From Pedobacter psychrodurus (GTDB taxonomy: Bacteria > Bacteroidota > Bacteroidia > Sphingobacteriales > Sphingobacteriaceae), in NCBI RefSeq assembly GCF_004331735.1, contig NZ_SJSO01000016.1:62001-126000 (forward strand): a DNA stretch of 64,000 bases, read 5' to 3'. The stretch's first letter is position 1. Each line of letters starts with the position of its first letter. The notes beneath the pieces are model-generated. The model did no database searches. It was not told the origin of the DNA and was given only the letters and a program-made list of their open reading frames with translations. Positions 17,448 through 25,446 of this stretch are shown piece after piece. A program made the translations under genes and the position numbers.

Positions 17448-17810
17448 AGTAATGCGTTTTTTTTTAGGTAATATTGTTATTTGCCCGTATCCTTTCATTT
17501 GTTATTAATGTTAACCGGTGCGGAGCATGTTAATGCTGCTGATGGTTTAGTGATTTAGAAGGAAGACGATCTTTTGTTCGGTCTTAACCGAACATGACAA
17601 ACCTATAAAAAAGAAAAGTTTTAGCTATGCCCTTTGATATCACACAGTTACTACACATCACTTTTACGTAATGAGGTTGTTATAAAGACAAATCTAAGCT
17701 GATATAGCAATACACAATTAAACAAATACCGATAAATAAAGCATTATTAATAATACAAAATTTTAAAAAAATGCACGATTAAGCATTTCAATCTTATTAT
17801 TACAAAAAAT
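17448..17810. promoter_or_regulatory. Divergent intergenic region with palindrome
   Basis: This gap separates the response regulator (minus) from its probable kinase (plus). It holds a perfect inverted repeat at 17575-17594, TGTTCGGT and ACCGAACA around CTTA. That symmetry is what a NarL-type dimer would recognise, so autoregulation is possible. The rest is very AT-rich with no gene. Confidence 0.4.
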
Positions 17811-18560
17811 ATGCAGCTAAATTCTTACCACTATTCTTTCAATTTTTTATCAATTTTTCTAGTGATTTTAATCTTATTCTTACTGGTTTTTTTGTTGAGA
17901 TATTATAAATCAGCAATAAAATTCAAAAAAAAATATAAAAATTTAGCTGTGCTTATCAAAGCGGAACGGGACAGGATCAGTGGTGAAATACATGATGATA
18001 TCGGATCTGGCCTGACAGCGATAAAATTATATGCAGAATATGCAGCACGAACTAAGCCCGATATACCAGAGCTTAAGAACATGGAAGGGATGATCAGCGA
18101 TATCACGGTTAAGATCAGAGAAATCATCTGGAGTTCAAATACAGACAGCGACAACCTGGAAAGCTTAATATATTTTATTGACGAACAGATTCGAAAACTA
18201 TTTGAACATACCGATATTATTTTCACGTCTGAACTTCCCGAATTCATTCCAGTTATTGAGCTCGAAAGCCAAAGTAGACGGGATTGTTATCTAATTGCAA
18301 AAGAAATCGGTCACAATGTACTTAAACATTCGCAGGCGAGTGAAGTAAAACTACTTATCGAGTTGGAAAAAGATCAGCTGATATTTTCCATAAAAGATAA
18401 TGGTATAGGGTTTGATCCGGCCGGACAGAAATCTACAGGATTGGGTATGGAAAATATCCGGATCCGAACGGAGCGCTTAAAGGCTGGTCTGATTATCGAA
18501 AATTATAGGGGTACTCGGATCAGGATCAATATACCCATGAAACACAATCTGCCCTATTAA
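17811..18560 (+). CDS. NarL-type sensor histidine kinase with minimal sensor
   Basis: A 249-residue protein with one membrane segment (about residues 10-30) and no periplasmic or PAS domain. The dimerisation/phosphotransfer box ERDRISGEIHDDIGSGLTAI carries His61, and the ATPase domain shows KEIGHNVLKHSQAS (N box), IKDNGIGFDP (G1) and GLGMENI (G2). It matches the short HisKA_3/HATPase kinases. With almost no input domain, it may sense membrane state or a partner protein. The divergent response regulator is its likely target. Confidence 0.85.
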   Translation: MQLNSYHYSFNFLSIFLVILILFLLVFLLRYYKSAIKFKKKYKNLAVLIKAERDRISGEIHDDIGSGLTAIKLYAEYAARTKPDIPELKNMEGMISDITVKIREIIWSSNTDSDNLESLIYFIDEQIRKLFEHTDIIFTSELPEFIPVIELESQSRRDCYLIAKEIGHNVLKHSQASEVKLLIELEKDQLIFSIKDNGIGFDPAGQKSTGLGMENIRIRTERLKAGLIIENYRGTRIRINIPMKHNLPY

Positions 18561-18765
18561 AAGCTAAAGTATAAAAACCTATGTTATACCTGGTGAAAGG
18601 ATTTAATCACACTAACCGTTCACATGAATCAGAAACACCACCCATTATCTAAAAAATAATGTTAGAAAAATGGTTACATGATTTATGAAGATGACAAATT
18701 ATAGCTTTTTGAAGCCATTAGATGATCAGTATATAGATCGGTTAAACACTTTAGAAACCCAACGA

Positions 18766-19017
18766 TTAATGTTGGGATTCCAAAATGCTAAAACCTATAT
18801 TTGATGGAATAATACTCCTGTTTATCACCCGCACCACTTCCCAAAAGCAATTGCCATTTAAGTCCCGTACTCCCATTATACGCACTTCATAAGCTTTTCC
18901 CATATAGCTTGTAGAAACCTCAAGAAAGTCATTCTCTATATCTAAAGGCTTTAAGGCAGGCCGAAAGCGCTTTAGGATAATTTTTTTGAAACTGTCGAAT
19001 TCAGTATTGTTAAACAT
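18766..19017 (-). CDS. Small hypothetical protein
   Basis: An 83-residue frame, MFNNTEFDSFKKIILKRF at the start and MGKAYEVRIMGVRDLNGNC followed by FWEVVRV in the middle. No membrane segment or signal is visible, and I do not recognise a family. The amphipathic N-terminal helix followed by beta-like segments suggests a small soluble domain. It stands alone in AT-rich DNA between the histidine kinase and the remnant preceding the SUKH gene. Confidence 0.45.
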   Translation of the reverse strand: MFNNTEFDSFKKIILKRFRPALKPLDIENDFLEVSTSYMGKAYEVRIMGVRDLNGNCFWEVVRVINRSIIPSNIGFSILESQH

Positions 19018-19262
19018 AGTTGGTAAGAGATAGTTGATTATAGTCTACCAATTTCAACTTTTGTGCCACATAGGCTAAGCAATTGCCGTGAATAAGACAA
19101 ATGTTTATTTTATTGACTATTATCAACTTCAGCGTTATTAAAAACACAAATTTGATTTTTTTTTACGAAAGTCAGACAATTCGAAAAATCAATATTTATA
19201 AATAATGCATAACTTATACTACAGCTATTTAACTTACTAATGCTTGTATAGCGTATCATTTT

Positions 19263-19575
19263 ATGCGTGGGATAGTTTTAAGGGACGGCTTAGTAACCAA
19301 TGAAACATTTAAGAAGATAAACCATTCCGCTGTTTGTTTATTTATTACCCTATGAAGATCTAAAACAACCAGGGCATTTGTTTTATTGTGAATTGACAGC
19401 TAATGGGTTACCTCCCGAAAAATGGTGGAATAAGTATAAAGTAAGGCATTTCATTGTAGTAGAAATGAAAATTGTAACAGAATGAGTTAGCTAGACACGA
19501 TGGTCTTAGCAAAAATGTATTGAATTGGTTGGCAGGTACTAGAGATTATTGCGATATGAATTTTAGCCAATGTTG
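19263..19575 (+). pseudogene. Frameshifted gene remnant upstream of a SUKH immunity gene
   Basis: Three overlapping short frames read as protein but are broken by shifts. Frame A starts at 19263 (MRGIVLRDGLVTNETF). Frame B (19321-19485) has no start codon and includes LLPYEDLKQPGHLFYCELT and PPEKWWNKYKVRHF. Frame C (19478-19575) includes LARHDGLSKNVLNWLAGTRD. Joining B and C needs a single-base change near 19480, and C ends on a TGA overlapping the ATG at 19570. The position just ahead of a SUKH-type gene suggests the decayed C-terminus of a secreted toxin, but no toxin family is recognised, so this is tentative. Confidence 0.3.
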
Positions 19576-19593
19576 AAGAAAAATTCAGATAGT

Positions 19594-20016
19594 ATGGAAA
19601 GATTTGAAGAAATACTAACAAAATATAACATTACTAAACGGACTAACAAACCAAACACCACTTTTGAGGAAGCTGAAAAAATAATAAACTTCAAACTTCC
19701 TAACGATTATAAAACCTTTGCTTTAAATTATTCAGAATTTGAAGGTATTATTGGAAATCAATATTTTAGACTTTGGGACTTCGACGAAATAATTGGAATG
19801 AATACTGACTATCGAATTTTCGAGTATTTACCAAAGACATTAGCAATTGGGGGAAATGGAAGCGGAGAATACATCGCAATAGAACAATTAAATGATAGTC
19901 GTTTAAGAATTGTGTTATCTCCCTTTCTTATTGAGGAAGAAGCACATATTGAAATAGGGATTTCCTTTACCGACTTTCTAGAACGTTTAGAAAATCGAAA
20001 AGAATGGTTTGAATAA
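19594..20016 (+). CDS. SMI1/KNR4 (SUKH) family protein, immunity-type
   Basis: The protein MERFEEILTKYNITKR... is about 140 residues with the SUKH pattern: TTFEEAEKIINFKLPNDYKT near residues 20-40, a central aromatic FRLWDFDEIIG, and IGGNGSGEYIAI. SUKH proteins are best known as immunity proteins against contact-dependent or polymorphic toxins. I start at 19594; an in-frame ATG at 19570 adds eight residues and overlaps the upstream remnant. No intact toxin gene is present in the window, so it may be an orphan immunity gene. Confidence 0.8.
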   Translation: MERFEEILTKYNITKRTNKPNTTFEEAEKIINFKLPNDYKTFALNYSEFEGIIGNQYFRLWDFDEIIGMNTDYRIFEYLPKTLAIGGNGSGEYIAIEQLNDSRLRIVLSPFLIEEEAHIEIGISFTDFLERLENRKEWFE

Positions 20017-20062
20017 TTAAAACACATACCGCTAATAAACCTAGCTAGAGAGAGGTTAGACT

Positions 20063-20548
20063 ATGATGCCAATGACCATACTTACATTTAAAGATTGGAT
20101 TTTAACAGTTGATCACGAAAGTACGAAATCAACTTATGCTGCTGTTGAAAATGGAAGTGCGGAGGATTGTAATTGTAATGATTGCCTGAATTATATTCTG
20201 AACAGAGATAATATATTTCCAGAACAGGTTAAACATTTATTCAATCAACTAGGTGTTGATTATCATAAGGAAAGTGAGGTTTGGCGAATGTGTAAAGAAA
20301 ACAACTGTATCCACCGCTATAGTGTAATATTTCACTTTAAAGGAAGCTTTGAAGGTACTGATTGTTTAGTCATACTTAATAACGGCACACAAACAACTAA
20401 ACTGAATCCTATAACAGACTCTTTTAAAATTGGCTTTACCAAGGGTGACGATCTAGTCTATTTTAAAGATAAAAATGATTTGATTCAGATTGAAATTGAA
20501 ATAATGGCACCTTGGGCTATCGATAAAATGCTGGAAAGCGAGTGGTAG
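20063..20548 (+). CDS. Hypothetical protein with CxCxxC motif, possible immunity-type
   Basis: A 161-residue soluble protein with the motif SAEDCNCNDCLNYI near residues 32-46, then FPEQVKHLFNQLGVDYHKE. A CxCxxC cluster could bind a metal. Two Met codons (20063 and 20072) are possible starts. I recall similar conserved proteins of unknown role with a 'DCxCxDC' block but cannot name a family. It lies 46 bases after the SUKH gene on the same strand and may belong to the same immunity island; that is inference from position only. Confidence 0.55.
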   Translation: MMPMTILTFKDWILTVDHESTKSTYAAVENGSAEDCNCNDCLNYILNRDNIFPEQVKHLFNQLGVDYHKESEVWRMCKENNCIHRYSVIFHFKGSFEGTDCLVILNNGTQTTKLNPITDSFKIGFTKGDDLVYFKDKNDLIQIEIEIMAPWAIDKMLESEW

Positions 20549-20572
20549 CTTCTTAACCCAATCAAGGAGCAC

Positions 20573-20755
20573 TCAAGTTTTATTGTTATCCAAATACCCA
20601 GCTCCTGCAAATCTTAGCACCATTAAAGCAATGGCCTGAATAAGTTTCTTTACATCAATCTCTTCATGCACCCTCAGTGCGTTACGTATTATTCTAGATG
20701 CAAAGTTATCGGGTAAAAAATGTTGGTTATTTTTACAAATTGCAATTTTTACATG
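20573..20755 (-). pseudogene. Possible start-less gene fragment
   Basis: The minus strand is open for about 60 codons without any ATG, GTG or TTG at its head. It reads protein-like near its end (RNALRVHEEIDVKKLIQAIA, then LRFAGAGYLDNN). It may be the C-terminal remnant of a deleted gene. No family is recognised and chance cannot be excluded. Confidence 0.22.
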
Positions 20756-20762
20756 CCATTAC

Positions 20763-21878
20763 ATGATAACTAACCTGAATAATGAGCTGGCCACCAAGCC
20801 ACACTACCCCATATTAGATGGCCTCCGCGGTATCGCAGCCATAATTGTTGTCACCTTTCACCTCACCGAGCCGTTAGGAACCGGGCACCTGGATATCCTG
20901 GTTAACCACGGTTATCTGGCTGTAGATTTTTTCTTTTTATTATCGGGCTTTGTGATGGGCTACGCTTACGACGACCGATGGCAAAAAATGACGGTCGGCA
21001 ATTTTTTCAAACGCCGTATCGTACGTCTTCAACCCATGGTAATTTTGGGGATGACACTCGGCGCTATCGGATTCTATTTTACAGATTCTACCATATGGCC
21101 GCTCATTCATACTATCCCCATCTGGAAGATGCTGCTGGTGTTGCTGATTGGTTATACGATCCTTCCTATACCATTATCGCTTGATATACGTGGCTGGCAA
21201 GAGATGCATCCCATGAATAGCGTGGGCTGGTCGCTGTTCTTTGAATACATAGCCAACATTCTTTATGCCGTGTGGATCAGGAAGTTTTCTAAAACGGCTT
21301 TAAGTATCTTAGTTGTTATCGCTGCCATTGCACTGGCACACCTGGCCATTACAAACGGCGACTTAAGTGGTGGCTGGACACTGAATGTAGAACAGGTACG
21401 CATTGGGTTTACCCGTACGATATACCCTTTTTTTGCAGGCCTGTTACTTTCGCGTATAACGAAGCCAAGCCGAATTAAAAATGCCTTTTTATGGTGCAGC
21501 CTTTTAGTGGCTATTGTATTGTATATGCCACGCATTGGCGGTGCGGAGCACCTTTGGATGAACGGGATTTATGAATCTGTTTGTATTATCATCGTTTTCC
21601 CACTTATCGTATACCTTGGTGCCAGTGGTGTGCTGCAAACACAAAGGGAACACAGGATATGCCAATTTTTAGGAGATATATCCTATCCGTTATACCTGGT
21701 ACATTACCCATTGGTTTATTTTTACGTGGCCTGGATCAGCAACCATAAAGGTATAACCATTGTACAGGCCTGGCCATATGCCTTACTCATTTTAATAGGC
21801 GGCGTTGTTTTGGCCTATGTTACATTAAAATGGTATGATGAGCCGGTGCGCAAATGGTTGCGGAAAAAAATTGCTTAG
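20763..21878 (+). CDS. Acyltransferase family 3 (OafA-like) membrane protein
   Basis: A 371-residue polytopic protein starting MITNLNNELATKPHYPILDG and LRGIAAIIVVTFHLTEP, which is the acyltransferase-3 signature with the conserved Arg and His. About ten hydrophobic helices follow, ending with a basic tail (VRKWLRKKIA). Such enzymes transfer acetyl groups to sugars of surface glycans or to antibiotics. It is monocistronic and not next to other glycan genes, so its substrate is unknown. Codon use is slightly more GC-rich than the neighbours, which may mean separate acquisition. Confidence 0.85.
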   Translation: MITNLNNELATKPHYPILDGLRGIAAIIVVTFHLTEPLGTGHLDILVNHGYLAVDFFFLLSGFVMGYAYDDRWQKMTVGNFFKRRIVRLQPMVILGMTLGAIGFYFTDSTIWPLIHTIPIWKMLLVLLIGYTILPIPLSLDIRGWQEMHPMNSVGWSLFFEYIANILYAVWIRKFSKTALSILVVIAAIALAHLAITNGDLSGGWTLNVEQVRIGFTRTIYPFFAGLLLSRITKPSRIKNAFLWCSLLVAIVLYMPRIGGAEHLWMNGIYESVCIIIVFPLIVYLGASGVLQTQREHRICQFLGDISYPLYLVHYPLVYFYVAWISNHKGITIVQAWPYALLILIGGVVLAYVTLKWYDEPVRKWLRKKIA

Positions 21879-22211
21879 AATTGGTTTATGCTGTTGCCCT
21901 TTAGATTGGGATGTGGCAAACAAGATGATTGCAATAAGTGGTATCGATTTAAGGATTTTACCCGTTTGGAATAAATTTTTCATGAAGCTATTAGTTTGAA
22001 CGATATTGACCATACAAATAACGAAGTGCATTCCAGGCTTTAAAACGACAAATCAGTGGCGAATTGCGACATTAAAAATTTGGTAGTCACTGCAGGTGAG
22101 TTAAGAAAAAAATCGCAATTTCTGGCTTACTAGTAGCGCCTATTATTTATATTTGAGTGTTAACTACGGTATTGAAATACCCTATCAAAAAAATGATCTA
22201 ATAAACCAAAA
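21879..22211. promoter_or_regulatory. Intergenic region with a candidate Bacteroidota promoter
   Basis: No convincing gene is seen; several short protein-like stretches are interrupted by stops. TATATTTG at 22148-22155 matches the Bacteroidota -7 consensus TAnnTTTG, about 57 bases ahead of the small membrane protein gene, with a weak TTCTGG around -33. Confidence 0.35.
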
Positions 22212-22463
22212 ATGGAGCAAAAAAAACTATCTGAATTAACTGACCATGAATTGTTGCTGGAAGCAAAAAAGAAGAAATCAGCTGCTATAACCAATGCAGT
22301 ATTAATTGGCTTTCTGGCTGGTGTTATATTTTACAGCCTAATGAAAAACAGTTTAGGTTTTTTGACACTCATCCCTTTATTTTTAATCTATAAATTGGCA
22401 AATAATTCGAAATATGATAACAAAGAATTAGAAAATCTTTTAAGGGAAAGAGGATTGAAATAA
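22212..22463 (+). CDS. Small conserved two-helix membrane protein
   Basis: An 83-residue protein. A charged N-terminal helix (KLSELTDHELLLEAKKKK) is followed by two close membrane segments (about residues 28-62, AVLIGFLAGVIFYS and LGFLTLIPLFLIY) and a charged C-terminal helix (NKELENLLRERGLK). Proteins of this pattern are common in Bacteroidota and carry no known function. It is probably an inner-membrane protein with both ends in the cytoplasm. A good -7 promoter match lies upstream. Confidence 0.7.
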   Translation: MEQKKLSELTDHELLLEAKKKKSAAITNAVLIGFLAGVIFYSLMKNSLGFLTLIPLFLIYKLANNSKYDNKELENLLRERGLK

Positions 22464-22537
22464 AGGGCAATGGCCAGGGGATCTCTTTTCACAGAAGAGC
22501 GGTCAGCAATTGGCACAGTTATCGCTTATCCTTTATT

Positions 22538-22708
22538 ATGAAACAGATATATCTTATTGTAGCCTTATCAGTAATGCTGCTTACCAGTGCTTGTTATAGT
22601 ACCAGAACTGCTGGTAATAGCGGAAAAGTTCCTCCAGGGCAAGCCAAAAAAGGAACAGGTTCAAAATCGGCTAAACCTTTTGCTCCAGGACAACAAAAAA
22701 GAAATTAA
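22538..22708 (+). CDS. Small lipoprotein (56 aa), 'PPGQAKK...GSKSAKPFAPGQ' type
   Basis: A short frame, MKQIYLIVALSVMLLTSACY, with a clear lipobox (LTSAC) followed by KVPPGQAKKGTGSKSAKPFA and PGQQKRN. This matches a family of tiny Bacteroidota lipoproteins, often given the unlikely name quinol oxidase subunit 4. After cleavage only about 36 basic residues remain, so the mature product is a lipid-anchored basic peptide. Its function is unknown. It is followed directly by a terminator hairpin. Confidence 0.72.
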   Translation: MKQIYLIVALSVMLLTSACYSTRTAGNSGKVPPGQAKKGTGSKSAKPFAPGQQKRN

Positions 22709-22714
22709 AAAAGA

Positions 22715-22745
22715 AAACCCTCCAAAATCTGGCGGGTTTCTTTCT
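22715..22745. terminator. Bidirectional terminator hairpin
   Basis: AAACCCTCC pairs with GGCGGGTTT across a 7-base loop with one mismatch, followed by a T-rich run. It lies between the small lipoprotein (plus) and the secreted protein gene (minus), which end facing each other. Confidence 0.65.
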
Positions 22746-22760
22746 TTATTACACAAACAA

Positions 22761-23267
22761 CTAATGTTTTCCTTTACCATTTCCATGGCCTTTGCCATTT
22801 CCGTTTCCTTTATTAAAATGCGGTGAAGGTTTTCCTTTATCACCTTTATAAACTTTGGCATTACCCTTTGCCGGTGAATATTTTTGGCCTTTGCTTTTCC
22901 CTATTGCCGATTGACCATGGTTGCCTTTAAATTTAGCATATTTTACTTTGTGGGTTTCAAAATAACGGTAAGGTTGACGTGAGTTAATCACGACTTTGTA
23001 GCCATTATATAAGTCATACCCGCTATATCTCGATGGAAGCGCTGTAGTAAAAACCCAGCCTCCGCTACCTAAATAAATAAACTGTTTTTTAGGTACATAA
23101 TAATAACTCTCAATATCGGGTAGGTAGTAATAATCTACATAATCATATCCGGTTGGCCCCCATGCAGGCTGTGCCCCAATATTTATGTTTACACTTACCT
23201 GGGCCTGAGATTTGAAAATAAGGCCGCTGCTTACCACCATTAATAACAGCAAGAATAACTTTTTCAT
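22761..23267 (-). CDS. Secreted Gly/Lys-rich hypothetical protein
   Basis: A 168-residue protein with a signal peptide (MKKLFLLLLMVVSSGLIFKS, AQA-type cleavage). A Tyr-rich domain follows (YDYVDYYYLPDIESYYYVP, then FIYLGSGGWVF and RYSGYDLYNGYKVV). The C-terminal low-complexity tail is rich in Lys, Gly, Asn and His (residues about 115-168). Similar secreted proteins are widespread in Bacteroidota with no known role. The basic tail could bind polyanions such as nucleic acids or phosphates, but that is a guess. It is 29 bases downstream of the DUF4382 gene and may be co-transcribed. Confidence 0.7.
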   Translation of the reverse strand: MKKLFLLLLMVVSSGLIFKSQAQVSVNINIGAQPAWGPTGYDYVDYYYLPDIESYYYVPKKQFIYLGSGGWVFTTALPSRYSGYDLYNGYKVVINSRQPYRYFETHKVKYAKFKGNHGQSAIGKSKGQKYSPAKGNAKVYKGDKGKPSPHFNKGNGNGKGHGNGKGKH

Positions 23268-23296
23268 AAGTTTAAATTTAGATGTGAATAATTGGT

Positions 23297-24094
23297 TTAC
23301 TGTTTTAAAGTAACCGTTCCTAATAGCGTATTTTGCCCTAAAGCTACTTTTACTGCGGTAATGGTGCTATCTCTATAGCCTACAACCGGTACAAATTTAA
23401 CCGAGTAGGTACCAGAAGATAGGCCGCCAACTGTAAATTTACCCGTTAAAGGATCCGCAACAGTACCTACAGTATCTGTACCTGCAATAACCAATACTTC
23501 AGGATGGCTTGCCAAAGGCAGAACAGTTCCCGAAATTAACCCGGTAGTTGCTGATGCAATACCACGTACCACTGGTTTTAATAAATATTTTCCGTTTCCT
23601 GTACTTACAATCGATTTCGCCGCATCAAAATCTAATAGTAGTGTATAAGCAGCCCCTTCAACCAGTTCAGGATTAGCTGTTAATTTTACCTTCCAGCCAG
23701 ATGTTTGTGCACTTGGTGTTTTAAGTTCCTGCTGAACACCATTTACCACAATTGTATTTCCGGTTTCGTTAAGTACCAGTCTGATTTCGGTGATTTCACC
23801 AGAAGGCATTTCGCCTGAAGCAACCAAAATATCAGGGTTACTGGTCCCGATTCTAAAATCAAGAATATCGAATATACCAGTACTGGCCGCAAATACATAA
23901 GGTTTATCGCCTGATACCAGTACAATCTCTTTTACGCTTAAGTTAATCTTATCGAAGTTACCCGGAGCATCGGTCATTTTAATCTGAACTTTAGTTGTTC
24001 CCTGGCTTGATTCATTTTTTTTACATCCATAAAAAGCAATCATCCCGATTACGACAAAGACCGCTAAAATGGTATTTACAAAATTTGTTTTCAT
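23297..24094 (-). CDS. DUF4382 lipoprotein with carboxypeptidase-regulatory-like C-terminus
   Basis: A 265-residue protein with a lipoprotein signal ending IAFYGC. A DUF4382 domain spans about residues 33-175 (TTKVQIKMTDAPGNFDKINL, later SGEITEIRLVLNETGN and LLLDFDAAKSIV). A C-terminal beta-sandwich resembling carboxypeptidase-regulatory domains follows (ISGTVLP to LGTVTLKQ). DUF4382 proteins are surface or periplasmic lipoproteins of unknown function. It is divergent from the operon carrying the OmpR/kinase pair, and a 10-bp-arm inverted repeat lies between them. Confidence 0.85.
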   Translation of the reverse strand: MKTNFVNTILAVFVVIGMIAFYGCKKNESSQGTTKVQIKMTDAPGNFDKINLSVKEIVLVSGDKPYVFAASTGIFDILDFRIGTSNPDILVASGEMPSGEITEIRLVLNETGNTIVVNGVQQELKTPSAQTSGWKVKLTANPELVEGAAYTLLLDFDAAKSIVSTGNGKYLLKPVVRGIASATTGLISGTVLPLASHPEVLVIAGTDTVGTVADPLTGKFTVGGLSSGTYSVKFVPVVGYRDSTITAVKVALGQNTLLGTVTLKQ

Positions 24095-24150
24095 AACTGT
24101 AGATTTTATTTAAAGTTTTACGTTTCAAAGTTGAGGGCCGAAGATGAAAC

Positions 24151-24196
24151 CAACATGAAATTTAAAATTTATTTTTTTCATCTTATTTTCATGTTG
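24151..24196. promoter_or_regulatory. Inverted repeat CAACATGAAA / TTTCATGTTG between divergent genes
   Basis: Exact 10-bp arms are separated by 26 bases in the gap between the DUF4382 gene (minus) and the Lys-rich protein gene (plus). Half of one arm (ATGAAA) is also repeated just upstream. An OmpR-type regulator encoded 1.3 kb away is a plausible binder. Confidence 0.4.
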
Positions 24197-24248
24197 CCCG
24201 TCTACTTTTGAAATGTGAGCGCACCATGTATGGTGGTTTTTAGGTAGG

Positions 24249-24277
24249 GTTTACCTCTTAGGGGGTAAACTTTTTTT
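24249..24277 (+). terminator. Terminator-like hairpin in the 5' leader of the barrel/two-component operon
   Basis: GTTTACC and GGTAAAC flank an 8-base loop, followed at once by seven T residues, 12 bases before the start codon at 24289. On the plus strand this has the form of an intrinsic terminator, so it may act as an attenuator for the genes behind it. Confidence 0.5.
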
Positions 24278-24288
24278 ATATTTATAAA

Positions 24289-24576
24289 ATGATCCGATTC
24301 GCCGTTATTTTTTGCCTGGCTATTGCCCCGATATCGGGTGTTTTTGCCATGCAACAAGATTCTACCGCCTTGACTGTTTCAAATCGGCAAGAAGAACAAG
24401 TGGTTAAAAAACAGGATAAAGAAAAAAAAGATAAACAGTCTGAAAATCAAAAACCTGAACCACTTCAAATCAAAGAAGTACCAAAGGCCAAAAAACAGGT
24501 AAAGCCAATGGCAATAAAGCCTAATGTAAAGGTAAAACCCATCAAAATTATTAAACCAAAGATTAAAAGGCCGTAA
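24289..24576 (+). CDS. Secreted Lys/Pro-rich hypothetical protein
   Basis: A 95-residue protein with a signal peptide (MIRFAVIFCLAIAPISGVFA) followed by a strongly basic, low-complexity tail of Lys, Glu, Gln and Pro with KPxVKVKPIKI-type repeats. The tail is TonB-like in composition but has no C-terminal TonB domain. It lies 11 bases before an outer-membrane barrel gene and the OmpR/kinase pair, so it is probably in their operon. No function is known. Confidence 0.6.
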   Translation: MIRFAVIFCLAIAPISGVFAMQQDSTALTVSNRQEEQVVKKQDKEKKDKQSENQKPEPLQIKEVPKAKKQVKPMAIKPNVKVKPIKIIKPKIKRP

Positions 24577-24587
24577 AGGATAAATAT

Positions 24588-25439
24588 ATGCGCATCCGTC
24601 TCTTAATTTTCTTCTCGTTTTTGGTGATATCGAATGTAAAGGCACAGCAAGATTCTACAAAAGCTACGCTTACACTTGCGGCCATGTATAATAGTAACAT
24701 TAATTATTACGGACAAGTTACCCCTGAAAAATATCCTTATGTGCTCTTTAACGCCACATTACGATTCCCAAACGGTTTGTATTTTTCGGGTGGTGGTTAT
24801 AAACTCTTAAATTATGGCTCTACCATTTCGGAAACAGATTTAAGCATAGGTTACGATTATGATTTTAACGAAAAATTTACCGCAGGACTAGCCTATACAC
24901 ATTCGTTTTTCCCTTCTAATTCTCCTTTGCTCCAGGCATCCAACAACAATAATATCAATGCATCGGCATCCTACCAATGGCCTTGGTTTAAAACAGACCT
25001 TAGTGTCGATTTGGCCTTCGGAAAGCAAACCGATGGATTTATCAGTTTTGGGAATTCAAAAGAAATTGAGCTGGGAACGGTGTTTAACGAAAAGAACCTC
25101 ATTTCAATTACACCAGCCATAGAGATTACAGCGGGTACTACCCACTTTTACGAAACCTATATCATCGAAAAAAACAAGAGGCAGAATTCGAATGGGAACG
25201 GGAAGGGAAAAAGTGATACCGCTCCCGGAATCGTTAACGGAAATACGACAGAAGTAGTTGAAAATTCGGTGAATCAGTTTAAACTATTGTCTTACAATTT
25301 TAAGTTACCTTTAAACTGGAGTAATGGAAATTTTCTTGCAGAAGCGAGCTATCAATTCTCTATACTTGGGAACAGAAAAGAAGAAAACGTAAAACACCAA
25401 CAATCTTTCTTTGGTTTAGCAGTTTACTATCAATTTTAA
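24588..25439 (+). CDS. Outer-membrane beta-barrel protein
   Basis: A 283-residue protein with a signal peptide (MRIRLLIFFSFLVISNVKA). Regular alternating aromatic beta-strands run to the C-terminal FFGLAVYYQF, which ends in Phe as outer-membrane barrels do. An internal loop (about residues 196-220) is rich in Lys, Asn and Gly. The number of strands suggests 8-12. Its role is unknown; it may sense or transport a substrate for the regulator and kinase that follow 7 bases downstream. Confidence 0.75.
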   Translation: MRIRLLIFFSFLVISNVKAQQDSTKATLTLAAMYNSNINYYGQVTPEKYPYVLFNATLRFPNGLYFSGGGYKLLNYGSTISETDLSIGYDYDFNEKFTAGLAYTHSFFPSNSPLLQASNNNNINASASYQWPWFKTDLSVDLAFGKQTDGFISFGNSKEIELGTVFNEKNLISITPAIEITAGTTHFYETYIIEKNKRQNSNGNGKGKSDTAPGIVNGNTTEVVENSVNQFKLLSYNFKLPLNWSNGNFLAEASYQFSILGNRKEENVKHQQSFFGLAVYYQF

Positions 25440-25446
25440 TCCACAC

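Noticed and set aside
17811-18560. Histidine kinase as truncated by deletion
   Set aside because: The single helix and short N-terminus are typical of many small HisKA_3 kinases, so no truncation is needed.
21825-22031. 68-codon minus-strand frame with a signal-like stretch
   Set aside because: It overlaps the 3' end of the acyltransferase gene on the other strand, and its C-terminal part is the antisense of that gene; no family resemblance.
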